From assembly GCF_900009265.2 (NCBI RefSeq), contig NZ_LR735002.1, forward strand, positions 1 through 64,000: DNA of 64,000 nt, written 5' to 3'. The stretch is from Planktothrix paucivesiculata PCC 9631. GTDB lineage: Bacteria > Cyanobacteriota > Cyanobacteriia > Cyanobacteriales > Microcoleaceae. The position numbers were made by a program, and so were the translations under genes. The notes under the pieces were generated by a model. It saw nothing but the letters and a program-made list of their open reading frames with translations, was not told the origin of the DNA and did no database searches. Each line of letters begins with the position of its first letter. Position 1 is the stretch's first letter. This document shows, one piece after another, positions 1 to 9,600 of the stretch.

Positions 1-110
1 TGGGTAATGGGTAATGGGTAATGGGTAATGGGTAATACTTCGACTTCGCTCAGTAACAGGGTAATGGGTAATAGGGAATAGAAAATAGGGAACAGGCAAT
101 AAATAGGTGG
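1..110. repeat. short tandem repeats (TGGGTAA heptamers, then degenerate GGGAATA units)
   Basis: Seen directly: about five perfect tandem copies of TGGGTAA at 1-36, then degenerate GGTAATA/GGGAATA units. The same family recurs near 36330, 54110, 56070 and 62950. It resembles the short tandemly repeated repetitive (STRR) sequences known from filamentous cyanobacteria. No coding capacity is evident. Confidence 0.85.
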
Positions 111-126
111 TATACTGTATATAATC

Positions 127-768
127 ATGCTCAAAGCGATTTTATTTGATTTGGATGGAACTCTGGTTAATAGTGACCCATTGCATTATCTGACTTGGGC
201 AAAGGTGTTAGAAATTTATCAATTGACAATTGATCATCATTTTTATCAAACTCGGATTAGTGGCAGAACTAATGCGGAAATTGTGGGGGATTTATTTCCT
301 GAATTTTCCGATGAAGATATATTGAAAATGGTAGATTTAAAGGAATTAAAATTTCGAGAACTGGCTGCTGATTTACAGCCTTTACATGGGTTAATGGACT
401 TTTTGGCTTGGGTGAATCAGCAAGGGTTTAAAACAGGTTTAGTTACCAATGCGCCTCGGGAAAATACAGATTTTATCCTGAAAATTCTGAAGTTATCGAA
501 CTATTTTGATAGTGTGGTTTTGTCTGATGAAATTGGCATCGGTAAACCCGATCCGGCGCCCTATCAATATTGTTTGGAACAGTTAAATATTCTACCAGAA
601 GAAGCGATCGCTTTTGAAGATTCTCCTTCTGGGATTCGTTCTGCCATTGCTGCGGGGATTAAAACCATCGGGGTTGCTTCTACCCATAATCCCAATCGTT
701 TAAAAGATTTGGGGGTAGCATTTGTAATTGAGGATTTTACCCAGGTTGACCTACAAAAAATGCGATAA
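127..768 (+). CDS. HAD-superfamily hydrolase (phosphoglycolate phosphatase / beta-phosphoglucomutase-like)
   Basis: A 213-residue HAD subfamily IA phosphatase. Motif I is FDLDGT near residue 8, where the first Asp is the expected nucleophile. The cap domain follows. Motif II is VTNAP near residue 105, motif III lies around IGKPDP near 140, and motif IV is FEDSPSG near 162. Such proteins hydrolyse small phosphate esters or isomerise sugar phosphates in the cytoplasm; the substrate cannot be read from sequence. The length is normal for the family and the HIP1 octamer GCGATCGC lies inside the gene. The next gene is separated by a small inverted-repeat element, so it is probably monocistronic. 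Confidence 0.85.
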   Translation: MLKAILFDLDGTLVNSDPLHYLTWAKVLEIYQLTIDHHFYQTRISGRTNAEIVGDLFPEFSDEDILKMVDLKELKFRELAADLQPLHGLMDFLAWVNQQGFKTGLVTNAPRENTDFILKILKLSNYFDSVVLSDEIGIGKPDPAPYQYCLEQLNILPEEAIAFEDSPSGIRSAIAAGIKTIGVASTHNPNRLKDLGVAFVIEDFTQVDLQKMR

Positions 769-769
769 G

Positions 770-907
770 TATAGCAATCCTATTAGAGTTGTGTTCAAAA
801 TTTTTGAGTAAAAGGGAACAGGGGACAGGGAAAGGGGAACACTAGATAATACTTCTGACTTTTTCATATCAGTATAAAAATGCTACAACCTATTTAGGAT
901 TGCTATA
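770..907. repeat. MITE-like element with TATAGCAATCC terminal inverted repeats
   Basis: Seen directly: TATAGCAATCC at 770-780 is matched by its reverse complement GGATTGCTATA at 897-907, and the homology extends a few bases inward. The interior is AT-rich and includes GGGAACAGGGGA-type units. A compact hairpin with the same ends occurs at 17490-17520. The length and terminal repeats suggest a non-autonomous mobile element, but no target-site duplication was verified. Confidence 0.6.
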
Positions 908-958
908 TGTCCTAATGCTTTAACTGATCGGGTTGACTATCGGGTCGGGCTTATTGTT

Positions 959-2605
959 ATGAAAAAAATTGGACAAACTTTTATCATCTGGCTGCTGGTT
1001 ACCTTTCTGATTGTCACCGCCATCCCCCTAGTAGTGGCGCAGAATTCTCCATCCCCTCAACCCAATTCACCGGCGATTCAGTCTAACCGTGGGTCTGTAA
1101 CACTAGAGAACGAAACTTTATTTGTGATTGAAACTGAGTTAGGCGGTTCGTCTCCTTCAGAACGTTCTCAACGCATGAGCCAAAGCTTGAAAGATTTTGC
1201 TGACAACCAAGCCCTATCCCTTAATGAACTTGAAGTCTATACGGGGGACAAGGACGGCATTCCCTTGACGGTAATTCGTGCTGGCAATATTTTTTTAACC
1301 ACAATCTCCAACGCCGATGCCCAAATAGCTGGCAAACCGCGCCCCGAATTAGCCGCATTGTATTTAGAAAAAATCAAGGCGGGAGTCAGTCGCTACCGAC
1401 GGCAAAGAAGCCTGGAATATTTGCTCCGTGCCAGTTTATGGAGTGTTTTAGCCACTGTGGCTCTGATAATTATTTTATTGATGACTAATAACGTCTTTGC
1501 CAGAATTTACCAGAGACTCGAAATTTGGGAAGAATCTTATATTCGTCCCGTGCGGTTTGGCAATTGGGAACTGATTCGTGCCAACCAATTAGACAATATC
1601 ATTTTTTGGCTGGTTCGGCTGGTACAGGCGGCGATGATTCTAGGGCTGTTGGCTGCCTATTTTCCCTTTGTCCTTAGACAATTCCCTTGGACGAGCGGAT
1701 TAGCCAAAACCTTTGAGGGCTATTTGTTAGCCACATTACAAACGGGGTGGCAAGCTTTTATCAATTATTTGCCCAGTTTGTTGGCAATTGTACTGGTGAT
1801 TGTTGCGACCAAATTTCTTCTGAGCTTATCCAAACCTTTCTTCCGAGAATTGAGTGCCGGGACATTTTCTTTACCGGGCTTCTATGCCGAGTGGGCCGAT
1901 GCGACCCAAAAGCTGGTTAATTTTTTAATTATTGCTTTGGCGGCAGTGATTATCTTTCCTTTACTGCCCGGATTTCAGTCTCCTGCGTTTCAAGGGATAT
2001 CTGTCTTTTTAGGGCTGCTAATTTCTCTGGGCTCTACCTCTGTTATTTCTAATCTCGTTTCTGGTAGTGTTCTGATCTATACTCGGGCATTTCGGGTGGG
2101 TGATCGGATTAAAATTGGCGACATCTCTGGGAAAGTTCTGGAAACCACCCTGCTAGTGACTCGCATCCTGACTCCTACGAATGTCGTTGTTAGTATTCCC
2201 AATTCTCAAATTAGCACCAGTTCGATTGAAAACTTCAGTTTTAGCTATCGAGAATTAAACCAGCCCTTGATCCTACGGACGACGGTGTATTTAGGGTATG
2301 AAGTCCCCTGGCGCGAAGCTTACGAGGCTTTGATCCAAGCGGCACTGCGTACGGAAGGAATGCTGGAGTCTCCGCCAGCTTTCGTACTACAAGGGGAGCT
2401 AAACGAAGTTTACGTTACCTATTTGCTCAATGCCTATATGAATGTGGAGTATTTTCAGGGCAAAACTTCAAAAGGAATTGAACAAGCTCGCTCCCAATTG
2501 AATGAAAATATCCGAGATTGTTGTGCCACAGCCGGAATTCGGATTTTTGCTCCTAATTATGAAGCCGATCCCACCAATTACGGCCCGGCGGTTGACAAAA
2601 TTTAA
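959..2605 (+). CDS. MscS-family mechanosensitive ion channel protein
   Basis: A 548-residue membrane protein. An N-terminal signal-peptide-like segment (residues 1-27, ending VVAQ) precedes a periplasmic stretch to about 150. Several hydrophobic helices follow at about 160-180, 215-240, 260-285, 315-335 and 345-370. The MscS pore and beta domain lies at about 340-420, with the recognisable LGSTSVISNLVSG pore helix, the RVGDRIKIGD turn and VSIPNSQ. The C-terminal alpha/beta region follows. Cyanobacteria carry several such large MscS relatives thought to release solutes on hypo-osmotic shock. The family is clear, gating and ion preference are not. Transcription appears to be independent of the HAD gene. 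Confidence 0.9.
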   Translation: MKKIGQTFIIWLLVTFLIVTAIPLVVAQNSPSPQPNSPAIQSNRGSVTLENETLFVIETELGGSSPSERSQRMSQSLKDFADNQALSLNELEVYTGDKDGIPLTVIRAGNIFLTTISNADAQIAGKPRPELAALYLEKIKAGVSRYRRQRSLEYLLRASLWSVLATVALIIILLMTNNVFARIYQRLEIWEESYIRPVRFGNWELIRANQLDNIIFWLVRLVQAAMILGLLAAYFPFVLRQFPWTSGLAKTFEGYLLATLQTGWQAFINYLPSLLAIVLVIVATKFLLSLSKPFFRELSAGTFSLPGFYAEWADATQKLVNFLIIALAAVIIFPLLPGFQSPAFQGISVFLGLLISLGSTSVISNLVSGSVLIYTRAFRVGDRIKIGDISGKVLETTLLVTRILTPTNVVVSIPNSQISTSSIENFSFSYRELNQPLILRTTVYLGYEVPWREAYEALIQAALRTEGMLESPPAFVLQGELNEVYVTYLLNAYMNVEYFQGKTSKGIEQARSQLNENIRDCCATAGIRIFAPNYEADPTNYGPAVDKI

Positions 2606-2617
2606 CCGTACCTATCT

Positions 2618-3442
2618 CTACTCCTTAAAATTATCGGATAAATAGTCTTTGATTAAATTAATTGTTTCCTGGGGATGACTCATCTGGGGACAATGCCCGG
2701 TAGCCTCCATTAATTTTAAGGTACCTTCATAGAGGTAGCGCTGAAGATAATATCCCACTTCTACAGGAGCGATCGCATCATCGGTACATTGTAGAATCAA
2801 TGAGGGTGTTCTAACTTTCAGTAAATCCCGGCGATTATCGGAGTAAAAAGTCGCCCTAGCAAAACAATTAGCCACCACCGCATTAGTCGAACAAAAACTG
2901 GCTTCTAGCTCCTGAATTAGCTCTGGGTGATCCTGATTTTGCATAATAATGGGAGCCAGAAAACTCGCCCAACCGATATAATTTTTGCCCATCAGATCCA
3001 GTAGATCTTCAATATCTGAGCGCTCAAATCCACCGATATAATCATCAGATGAATCATTAATATAACAGGGGGAAGGACAAATCAAAACCATCTTTTTAAA
3101 TAATTCTGGAGCTTTAATTGATGCCAAAAGACCAACCATACTACTCACAGAATGACCTACAAAAAATATATTTTCTAAGGACAAAGCTGCACAAATCTCC
3201 AGAATATCCTGAACATAACCCTGGAGATCAGCATATCTTTCTACACTATAAGCATTCATATCTGATTTTCCTGACCCTACATAGTCAAAAACAATGATTT
3301 TATAATCATTTTCAAAACCAGGTGTGATGAAACGCCACATATTTTGATCACATCCAAACCCATGGGCAAATAATAGGGGTTGTGTCCCTTTTCCATAAAT
3401 TTTTACATTATTTCTTTGCAGAATGTTCTCAGTCATAATCAT
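2618..3442 (-). CDS. RsbQ-like alpha/beta hydrolase (KAI2/D14-related family)
   Basis: A 274-residue alpha/beta-fold protein strongly reminiscent of Bacillus RsbQ. An HGFGC oxyanion segment lies at 27-31, the nucleophile elbow GHSVSS has Ser98, the acid is D221 or D222, and His250 sits in TGHCPQMSHP. RsbQ works with the PAS phosphatase RsbP in energy-stress signalling, and plant KAI2 and D14 (karrikin and strigolactone receptors) belong to the same family. Here the partner is the PAS-cyclase gene immediately upstream on the same strand (53-bp gap), last in a five-gene run. I infer that it supplies or senses a small ligand for that PAS domain. A second ATG two codons downstream is an alternative start. 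Confidence 0.85.
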   Translation of the reverse strand: MIMTENILQRNNVKIYGKGTQPLLFAHGFGCDQNMWRFITPGFENDYKIIVFDYVGSGKSDMNAYSVERYADLQGYVQDILEICAALSLENIFFVGHSVSSMVGLLASIKAPELFKKMVLICPSPCYINDSSDDYIGGFERSDIEDLLDLMGKNYIGWASFLAPIIMQNQDHPELIQELEASFCSTNAVVANCFARATFYSDNRRDLLKVRTPSLILQCTDDAIAPVEVGYYLQRYLYEGTLKLMEATGHCPQMSHPQETINLIKDYLSDNFKE

Positions 3443-3495
3443 CTGTTGGGTTTTCTTTATTTTAATTGATCGTGATCAAAAGTTTTACCGATTCA

Positions 3496-4557
3496 CTATT
3501 CCCTGAGATGAAATTTGATCAGTTTCCATGCTATTAAAGAATTGGCTTTTCCTTTGACATCAATTGGCTTTTTTGCTTCTACTTCTAATAAATGACTCAT
3601 ACTTTGATAAACTGTATCAGAAATCGTAATTTCTTCGGCAGGAGTCGCACCTTCTAAACGTTTAGCAGTATTCACAACATCACCAATTACGGTATAAGTT
3701 CTCACCCCAGTACCGCCAAATAATCCTTCAATGACATTACCACAATGGACGGCACAACCCGTACTAATATTTTCGGATTTGAGAATATCTGAGGCTGCTT
3801 TTTGCATGGCGATCGCGGCTTTCACTCCCTGTTGGGGTGTGGCATAAATTGCCATAATTTCATCGGCCGTAAAACTAACTTTTAGGGGGTTAAATTGGGC
3901 TGCTATGGGTTCCACATGACGATAATAGTTATTTAATACCGTGGCCACATGATCGGGTTCTCTCTGTTCACACCAGGCGGTAAATCCTCGAATATCTATA
4001 AATAATATAGTCCGATCAAACCGTTGAAATTTTAATTGTTCAGGATTATTCATAGCGGCATTGACGACATGACTTCCCATCCCCCATTCCGCTAATTTTT
4101 TTAAGATTTCTGTGATTTGAGTATGCTGATTAATTGGGGTAAAAATACAATCATTGAAGAATGTTGCTTGATGTTCTCTCCTGGTTGCATTCACCAGCAT
4201 GGGAATATCTGTTCCATCTTTTGAACGCAAAGAAAAATAGATTTCTTCCGCTTTTCCATAGAATTTTAACAGGGGAAAAAAATGGGTTTGACAAAAAATA
4301 CGCCCGGCTAAGGGTAAAATTGAGTTCATGGATTTTCCTTGGAGTTCGTGGGTTTCATAGCCTAGTAATTTTAATAATGTATTATTGATTATGGCGATCA
4401 TCTTATCATCGGTAAATGACAAAAAACCGCAGGGTGCATTATTAAGAATTTCATCGATAGAGTCTGTCATAAGGCTAGTCAAGTTAAGGGTAGATGAGTT
4501 TATATTTAACTCCCTATCGTTAAATGATCTACTAATTTCATTTGTATTACTATTCAT
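3496..4557 (-). CDS. PAS domain - class III adenylate/guanylate cyclase
   Basis: A 353-residue soluble protein. A PAS domain at about 35-150 contains GRIFCQTHFFPLL and LRSKDGTDIP, which look like the PAS of RsbP-type proteins. A class III cyclase domain follows at about 180-350. It has the first metal Asp in FIDIRGFTAW, the second in FTADEIMAIY, a preceding Lys in NPLKVSF at the substrate-specifying position, and VIGDVVNTAKRLE carrying the transition-state Asn and Arg. Catalysis of ATP to cAMP is therefore plausible. The second metal motif reads TADE where most family members have GDE. It lies between another cyclase and the RsbQ-like hydrolase, all on the minus strand with gaps near 50 bp. 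Confidence 0.85.
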   Translation of the reverse strand: MNSNTNEISRSFNDRELNINSSTLNLTSLMTDSIDEILNNAPCGFLSFTDDKMIAIINNTLLKLLGYETHELQGKSMNSILPLAGRIFCQTHFFPLLKFYGKAEEIYFSLRSKDGTDIPMLVNATRREHQATFFNDCIFTPINQHTQITEILKKLAEWGMGSHVVNAAMNNPEQLKFQRFDRTILFIDIRGFTAWCEQREPDHVATVLNNYYRHVEPIAAQFNPLKVSFTADEIMAIYATPQQGVKAAIAMQKAASDILKSENISTGCAVHCGNVIEGLFGGTGVRTYTVIGDVVNTAKRLEGATPAEEITISDTVYQSMSHLLEVEAKKPIDVKGKANSLIAWKLIKFHLRE

Positions 4558-4609
4558 AAAATATGTCCCATTGGATTTTTGTCTTATGGTTTTTCCCTAT
4601 AATAATAGT

Positions 4610-6538
4610 TTATTCCCTATGCCCAGAGTTAAGGGTTTCCTGAATTAACCAATAGGTAGTCATTTTCCCCCTACCTTTGACTTCAATTTGTCCCCGTTCT
4701 TCAAAAATGTAAGAAGTTTTTAAGCGTTGATAGGTGGCTTCGGTGACTTGAATTTTCCCCGGTAAACCGGAGGATTCCATTCGAGAAGCGACATTAACCG
4801 CATCCCCCCATAAATCATAAATAAATTTTTTCACCCCAATTACTCCCGCAATTACTGACCCAGTATTAATCCCAATTCTGATTTGTAAAGGTTCGTTATA
4901 TTGGGTTTGAAAATTGGCGATCGCTCCTTGCATATCTAAAGCTATTTGAGCCACAGCTTCGGCATGATCGGGCTTGGCTAGGGGTAAACCTCCGACCACC
5001 ATATAGGCATCCCCAATGGTTTTAATTTTTTCTAAACCATGCTTTTCTGTGAGTTGATCAAATACCGAAAACACTTGATTTAATCGCTCCACTAATTCAT
5101 CGGGTTGAATGCGATTTGAAAGGGGCGTAAACCCAACAATATCGGCAAATAAAATTGTGACCTCATCGAATTTTTCGGCAATTGAACTGGTATCATATTT
5201 CAGGCGTTCTGCAATGGATGGAGGTAGAATATTTAGTAATAACTTTTCTGAACGTTCCTGACTTTCTTGGAGAGCCTTGTCGGTATTTTTACGTTCTAAT
5301 TCGGCGCCAGCCCGGGCTGCAAAAATCCTTAACACCAGTTCTCTGGTTTCGTCATTGATCATAGGGTTTGTATCCAAAATCGCAATATTACCGATCACAT
5401 TTTTCATGGAATCTATTAAGGGAATTCCTGCATAACTGCGTGTTGTTGATTCCAGTGAAGTTTTAATTTCGGGAAACTGATCAAAAATATGATCAGAACA
5501 ACAATAATATTCTCCATTACCAATGACTTGACCACAAGGTGTTCCTACTAATTCATACTCAATATTGTTAATAAAACCCTGATCAACCCAAAATGCCAGG
5601 GTGCGAACTTTGTTTTTTTTATGACTGGTAAATTCAGTTACTAAAGTATAATGAACCCCCAGGATTTCAGCTAGGGAATGAACACAGGAGCGAAAAAAAT
5701 CATCTCCGGTTTTAGAGGCTGTTCCCTCTACAATTAATTTTAGGGCGTCTTCTCGACGTTTGCGATCGCTGATATCTCGCATCACAGTCAGGACTGAACT
5801 AGAGGAAATAGGGGAAATATTAACGGATAAATCTGTTTTTTTATTTTCGAGAATTAAACTATATTCAACTTCAATGGTTTCCTGGGTTTCTAAAGCGGTT
5901 TTAATCCCTGCCAACAAAATATCAGCTTGTTTTTGGGGGAGAATATCATGAATAGTTTGGCCGATTCTTTCCTGTTCCGGCTTATATAATAATTGCGTAT
6001 TGGGGGTAACTACTTTTAGATAATGCCCATCCGCATCAAAAACGACAATTGATTCCTTCATTGCTTTAAATAAAGCATTAACTTCTGCCTCGGATTTTTC
6101 TAAGGCTTGATTTTGAGTTTGGAGGGTTTTCTGAAGGGCTTGAAGTTTTAATTGGGTTTGAACTCGAATCAAAACTTCTTCGATTTGAAAGGGTTTAGTA
6201 ATATAATCTATTCCTCCGACTTCAAAGGCTTTGACTTTATCCTTGACATCATCTCCAGCACTTAAAAATATAACGGGTACAGAACTGGTTTTGGGATCGG
6301 ATTTTAAGATTTTACAGACCTCATAACCGGTAATTTGGGGCATATTAATATCCAACAAAATCAGATCGGGAATTACGGTTCTCGCCGCCATTAAAGCCAC
6401 ATTTCCATTAATCGCTTTCCGCACTTGATATCCTTGCTGGACGAGGAAATCGGATAAAAAACGAATGTTGTCAACATTGTCATCAACAATCAGAATATCG
6501 GCTTTTAATTGATTGGTATTATTGGTATTAATGTTCAT
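4610..6538 (-). CDS. response regulator - PAS - GAF - class III adenylate cyclase
   Basis: A 642-residue soluble cyclase. The N-terminal receiver (15-130) has the acidic pair D19/D20, phospho-acceptor D63 in LLDINMP, and the Lys of YITKPF. A short coiled coil follows, then PAS (about 150-265), GAF (about 275-420) and a class III cyclase domain (about 450-635) with VTILFADIVGFT, KIKTIGDAYM and LWGDAVNVASRME. The Lys and Asp at the base-specifying positions favour ATP as substrate. It should receive phosphate from one or both upstream kinases encoded in the same run. The architecture resembles the receiver-cyclases of Anabaena and Arthrospira, although those differ in domain number. Confidence 0.9.
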   Translation of the reverse strand: MNINTNNTNQLKADILIVDDNVDNIRFLSDFLVQQGYQVRKAINGNVALMAARTVIPDLILLDINMPQITGYEVCKILKSDPKTSSVPVIFLSAGDDVKDKVKAFEVGGIDYITKPFQIEEVLIRVQTQLKLQALQKTLQTQNQALEKSEAEVNALFKAMKESIVVFDADGHYLKVVTPNTQLLYKPEQERIGQTIHDILPQKQADILLAGIKTALETQETIEVEYSLILENKKTDLSVNISPISSSSVLTVMRDISDRKRREDALKLIVEGTASKTGDDFFRSCVHSLAEILGVHYTLVTEFTSHKKNKVRTLAFWVDQGFINNIEYELVGTPCGQVIGNGEYYCCSDHIFDQFPEIKTSLESTTRSYAGIPLIDSMKNVIGNIAILDTNPMINDETRELVLRIFAARAGAELERKNTDKALQESQERSEKLLLNILPPSIAERLKYDTSSIAEKFDEVTILFADIVGFTPLSNRIQPDELVERLNQVFSVFDQLTEKHGLEKIKTIGDAYMVVGGLPLAKPDHAEAVAQIALDMQGAIANFQTQYNEPLQIRIGINTGSVIAGVIGVKKFIYDLWGDAVNVASRMESSGLPGKIQVTEATYQRLKTSYIFEERGQIEVKGRGKMTTYWLIQETLNSGHRE

Positions 6539-6604
6539 AAATCACTAACTTGACGACAGAGTGGGATAGCTGAAACTTTGACACAAGGGGAATTTTTGAT
6601 GGGG

Positions 6605-9600
6605 TTAGGGTTGTCCGGTCGTAATCTCGGTACTCGTGAATTCTAAAATAGTTTGAAATTCAAAATTCATGTTTAACCGATTTAGGATAGTCATTAATTC
6701 CTGATTTTCCGGGGGAATTTGAGCAATCAAATCTCCAATTTTTTCATCACTTCCTTGAGCCGCAGCATAATAGAGTTCTCCTTGCCATTGTGGGGACATG
6801 GTGGTCAGGAGAGAACTTAAACTTTCTTCTGAATTGGGGGAGAAATTAGAACTTGATTCTTCTGACTGAGTTTCATTTTCTTGATAAGTATATTTTACAC
6901 TTAAATGGTGACTAATTTTTTCGAGTAATTTTTCAATTTGTACCGGTTTATCCACAAAATCATCACAACCACAGGCTAAAATTTGTTCTTGATCCTCCTG
7001 AAAGACACTGGCGGTTAAAATGATAATTTTAGTTTTTTGTCCTAGGGATGTACCTTTAATTAATTTAGTAGCGGTTAACCCATCTATGACGGGCATTCTA
7101 ACATCCATTAAAATTAAGTCCGGTTGCCAAGTTTCCCAACAATCAATGGCTTGTTGACCATTTTCGGCATTTTCAATTTTAAACCCCATATCTGATAATA
7201 ATTCATTCAGTAATAAACGACTATCTAAACGGTCATCGACGACTAAAATTTTATAGTCTGGCTGTCCGGGTGCAAGATGAATTGCTTTAACTTTATTTGT
7301 ATTCACGGGCAATGAACAATACTCTAGGGAATGGGTGGGAATTTCAAAGCCAAATAAACTTCCGGCGCCTAACTGACTTCTAACGTGAATATCTCCGCCC
7401 ATAAGTTGTACATATTTTCGACTAATTGCTAATCCTAATCCGGTTCCCTGATTAGAATTTCGTCCTGATTCAGTTTGTTTAAAGGGTTCAAAGAGCAGGT
7501 CAATTTCTTCGGGAGCAATTCCCGCCCCCGTGTCTTCGACTTCAAATAAAATAAACTCTAATTTCTGCTGATTCTCGGAATCAATAGCCAAATTTTCCCC
7601 ATCTAAATCCTCTAAATTAGAAGCTGAGGAGGATTCGGGTTGAACAATTTGATATTTGCCTTTTACCCGGACTCGAATTTCGCCTTGATTGGTAAATTTA
7701 ATGGCATTGCTTAACAAATTTAATAAAACCTGTCGTAATTTTCCTTCATCGGTTTCTAAATAACGGGGTAGGTCTGGTGCATACTCAAATTTCAATTCTA
7801 AGCCTTGGGATTCTGCCCGCATTTGCATCATTTTTTTTAACCCATCTAAAAGATTAATTAAATCAAATTGATGTTGATTTAGGGTAGTTCTTCCGGCTTC
7901 AATTTTAGACATTTCTAAAACATCATTAATCAAGGTCAATAAATGTTCCCCGGCTTGATTGATAATCCCCACATATTTATGATGTTTGGCAGACAATAAA
8001 GGATCTTCATTCATTAATTGAGTAAACCCTAAAATGGCATTCAAGGGTGTTCTTAACTCATGACTCATACTCGCTAAAAATTCTGATTTAGCTTGATTGG
8101 CTTTATCCGCCGCTACGGCTGCTTTTTGTAGCTGAATCGATTGTTTTTGGGTGGTTTCTAATAATTCAGTTTGTTGTAAAGCTACGCCCAACTGATTACT
8201 AATTTGGATGGCAATATTAATTTCTACTTCCTTCCACAGACGAGGACTGGAGTTTTGGTAAGTGGCGAGTAAACCCCATAATTGATTGTTAGAGAAAATC
8301 GGAGTAATAATATAGGCTCTAGCCTGAAAACTCTCTAATAAGTTGATATAACATTGATTAAATCCAGCGTTATAAATATCAGTAACCGCCCGATAGTTGA
8401 CCCCCTGACTATATAGACCGCCTTGGGTATCTTTTAAATAAGTATCTTGGACTAGAGGGGAAATGTTAGAAGAATTATTTTCAAAGAGTTTAACGGTACA
8501 CCGTTCATTTTCCGTGGTATTTTCCTGTAATGAGGGATTAGTATTTTGTTCTTCAAATAAAGACATCCACCCCTGACTAACCGATTCGGCGATGAATTCT
8601 CCACTCCAGTCAGGGCGGAACTGATACACCACAACCCGTTCACAATTAAGCACTCGTCTTAATTCTAAAGCCGTGGTGGAAAAAATTGTTTTTATGTCTA
8701 AGGTTTGGCGAATTCTTTGAATTGCTTTTGCTAGGGCTTGTTCCCGTTCTAAACTTTCTTGTAAAGCAATTTGGGTATTTTTTTTGTCGGTAATATCTTC
8801 AGAAATACATAACATATGGGTAATTTTTTGATTATTATTAATAATCGGGATTTTTTGGGTTCTTAATAGAAGGTCATTACCGGCTAGATTATGAATCATA
8901 AATTCCGGGATATCTACGGCTGTTTGGTGATTTAAAATTTCTAAAATCTGCGATCGAAAATAATCCGCTTGTTTCTGGGGTAAAAGACTATAAATATTTT
9001 TGCTTAAAATCTTATCTCTTTTAACTCCAAATATGGTTTCAGTGGATTTATTACATAATTCAAATTTGAAATCATTCTCGATATTTTTTACATAGATAGC
9101 TAAGGGAATATTTTCAATAATAGTATTTAAAAATTGTTGAGATTCGGCAAGTTTTTGATCAAGTTTTTTCCGTTCAGTAATATTATTAAACGTGCAAACA
9201 ATTCGTTCTAATTTACCTGTGCTATTGAACTGAGGATCAATATTCAATAATAACCAAGCCCTTACTTGAGACGACGGGCTTTGAGTCAGTCCCAGAATTA
9301 AGTTGTGGATGGGTTTCCCTTGGGAAATTGCTTGATGAATGGGTTGCATTTTATGGGTTAAGGGATTGCCTTGTTCATCAAGAAATTGCCAAGATAGGGA
9401 AAATATATTTTTTCCTTCTAATTCTGGTTCGGTTTGTGATAACAGGTTTTGAGCAAATTGGTTACTCAAAATAATCGTTCCTTGGGGAGATAAAAGTAAT
9501 ACACCGACGGGCATTTCTCGAATCAGACAACGGAAGCGTTTTTCACTTTCTTGTAGGGCGTTTTGATAGACTAATTGACTGGTATACCGTTGATCAAAAA

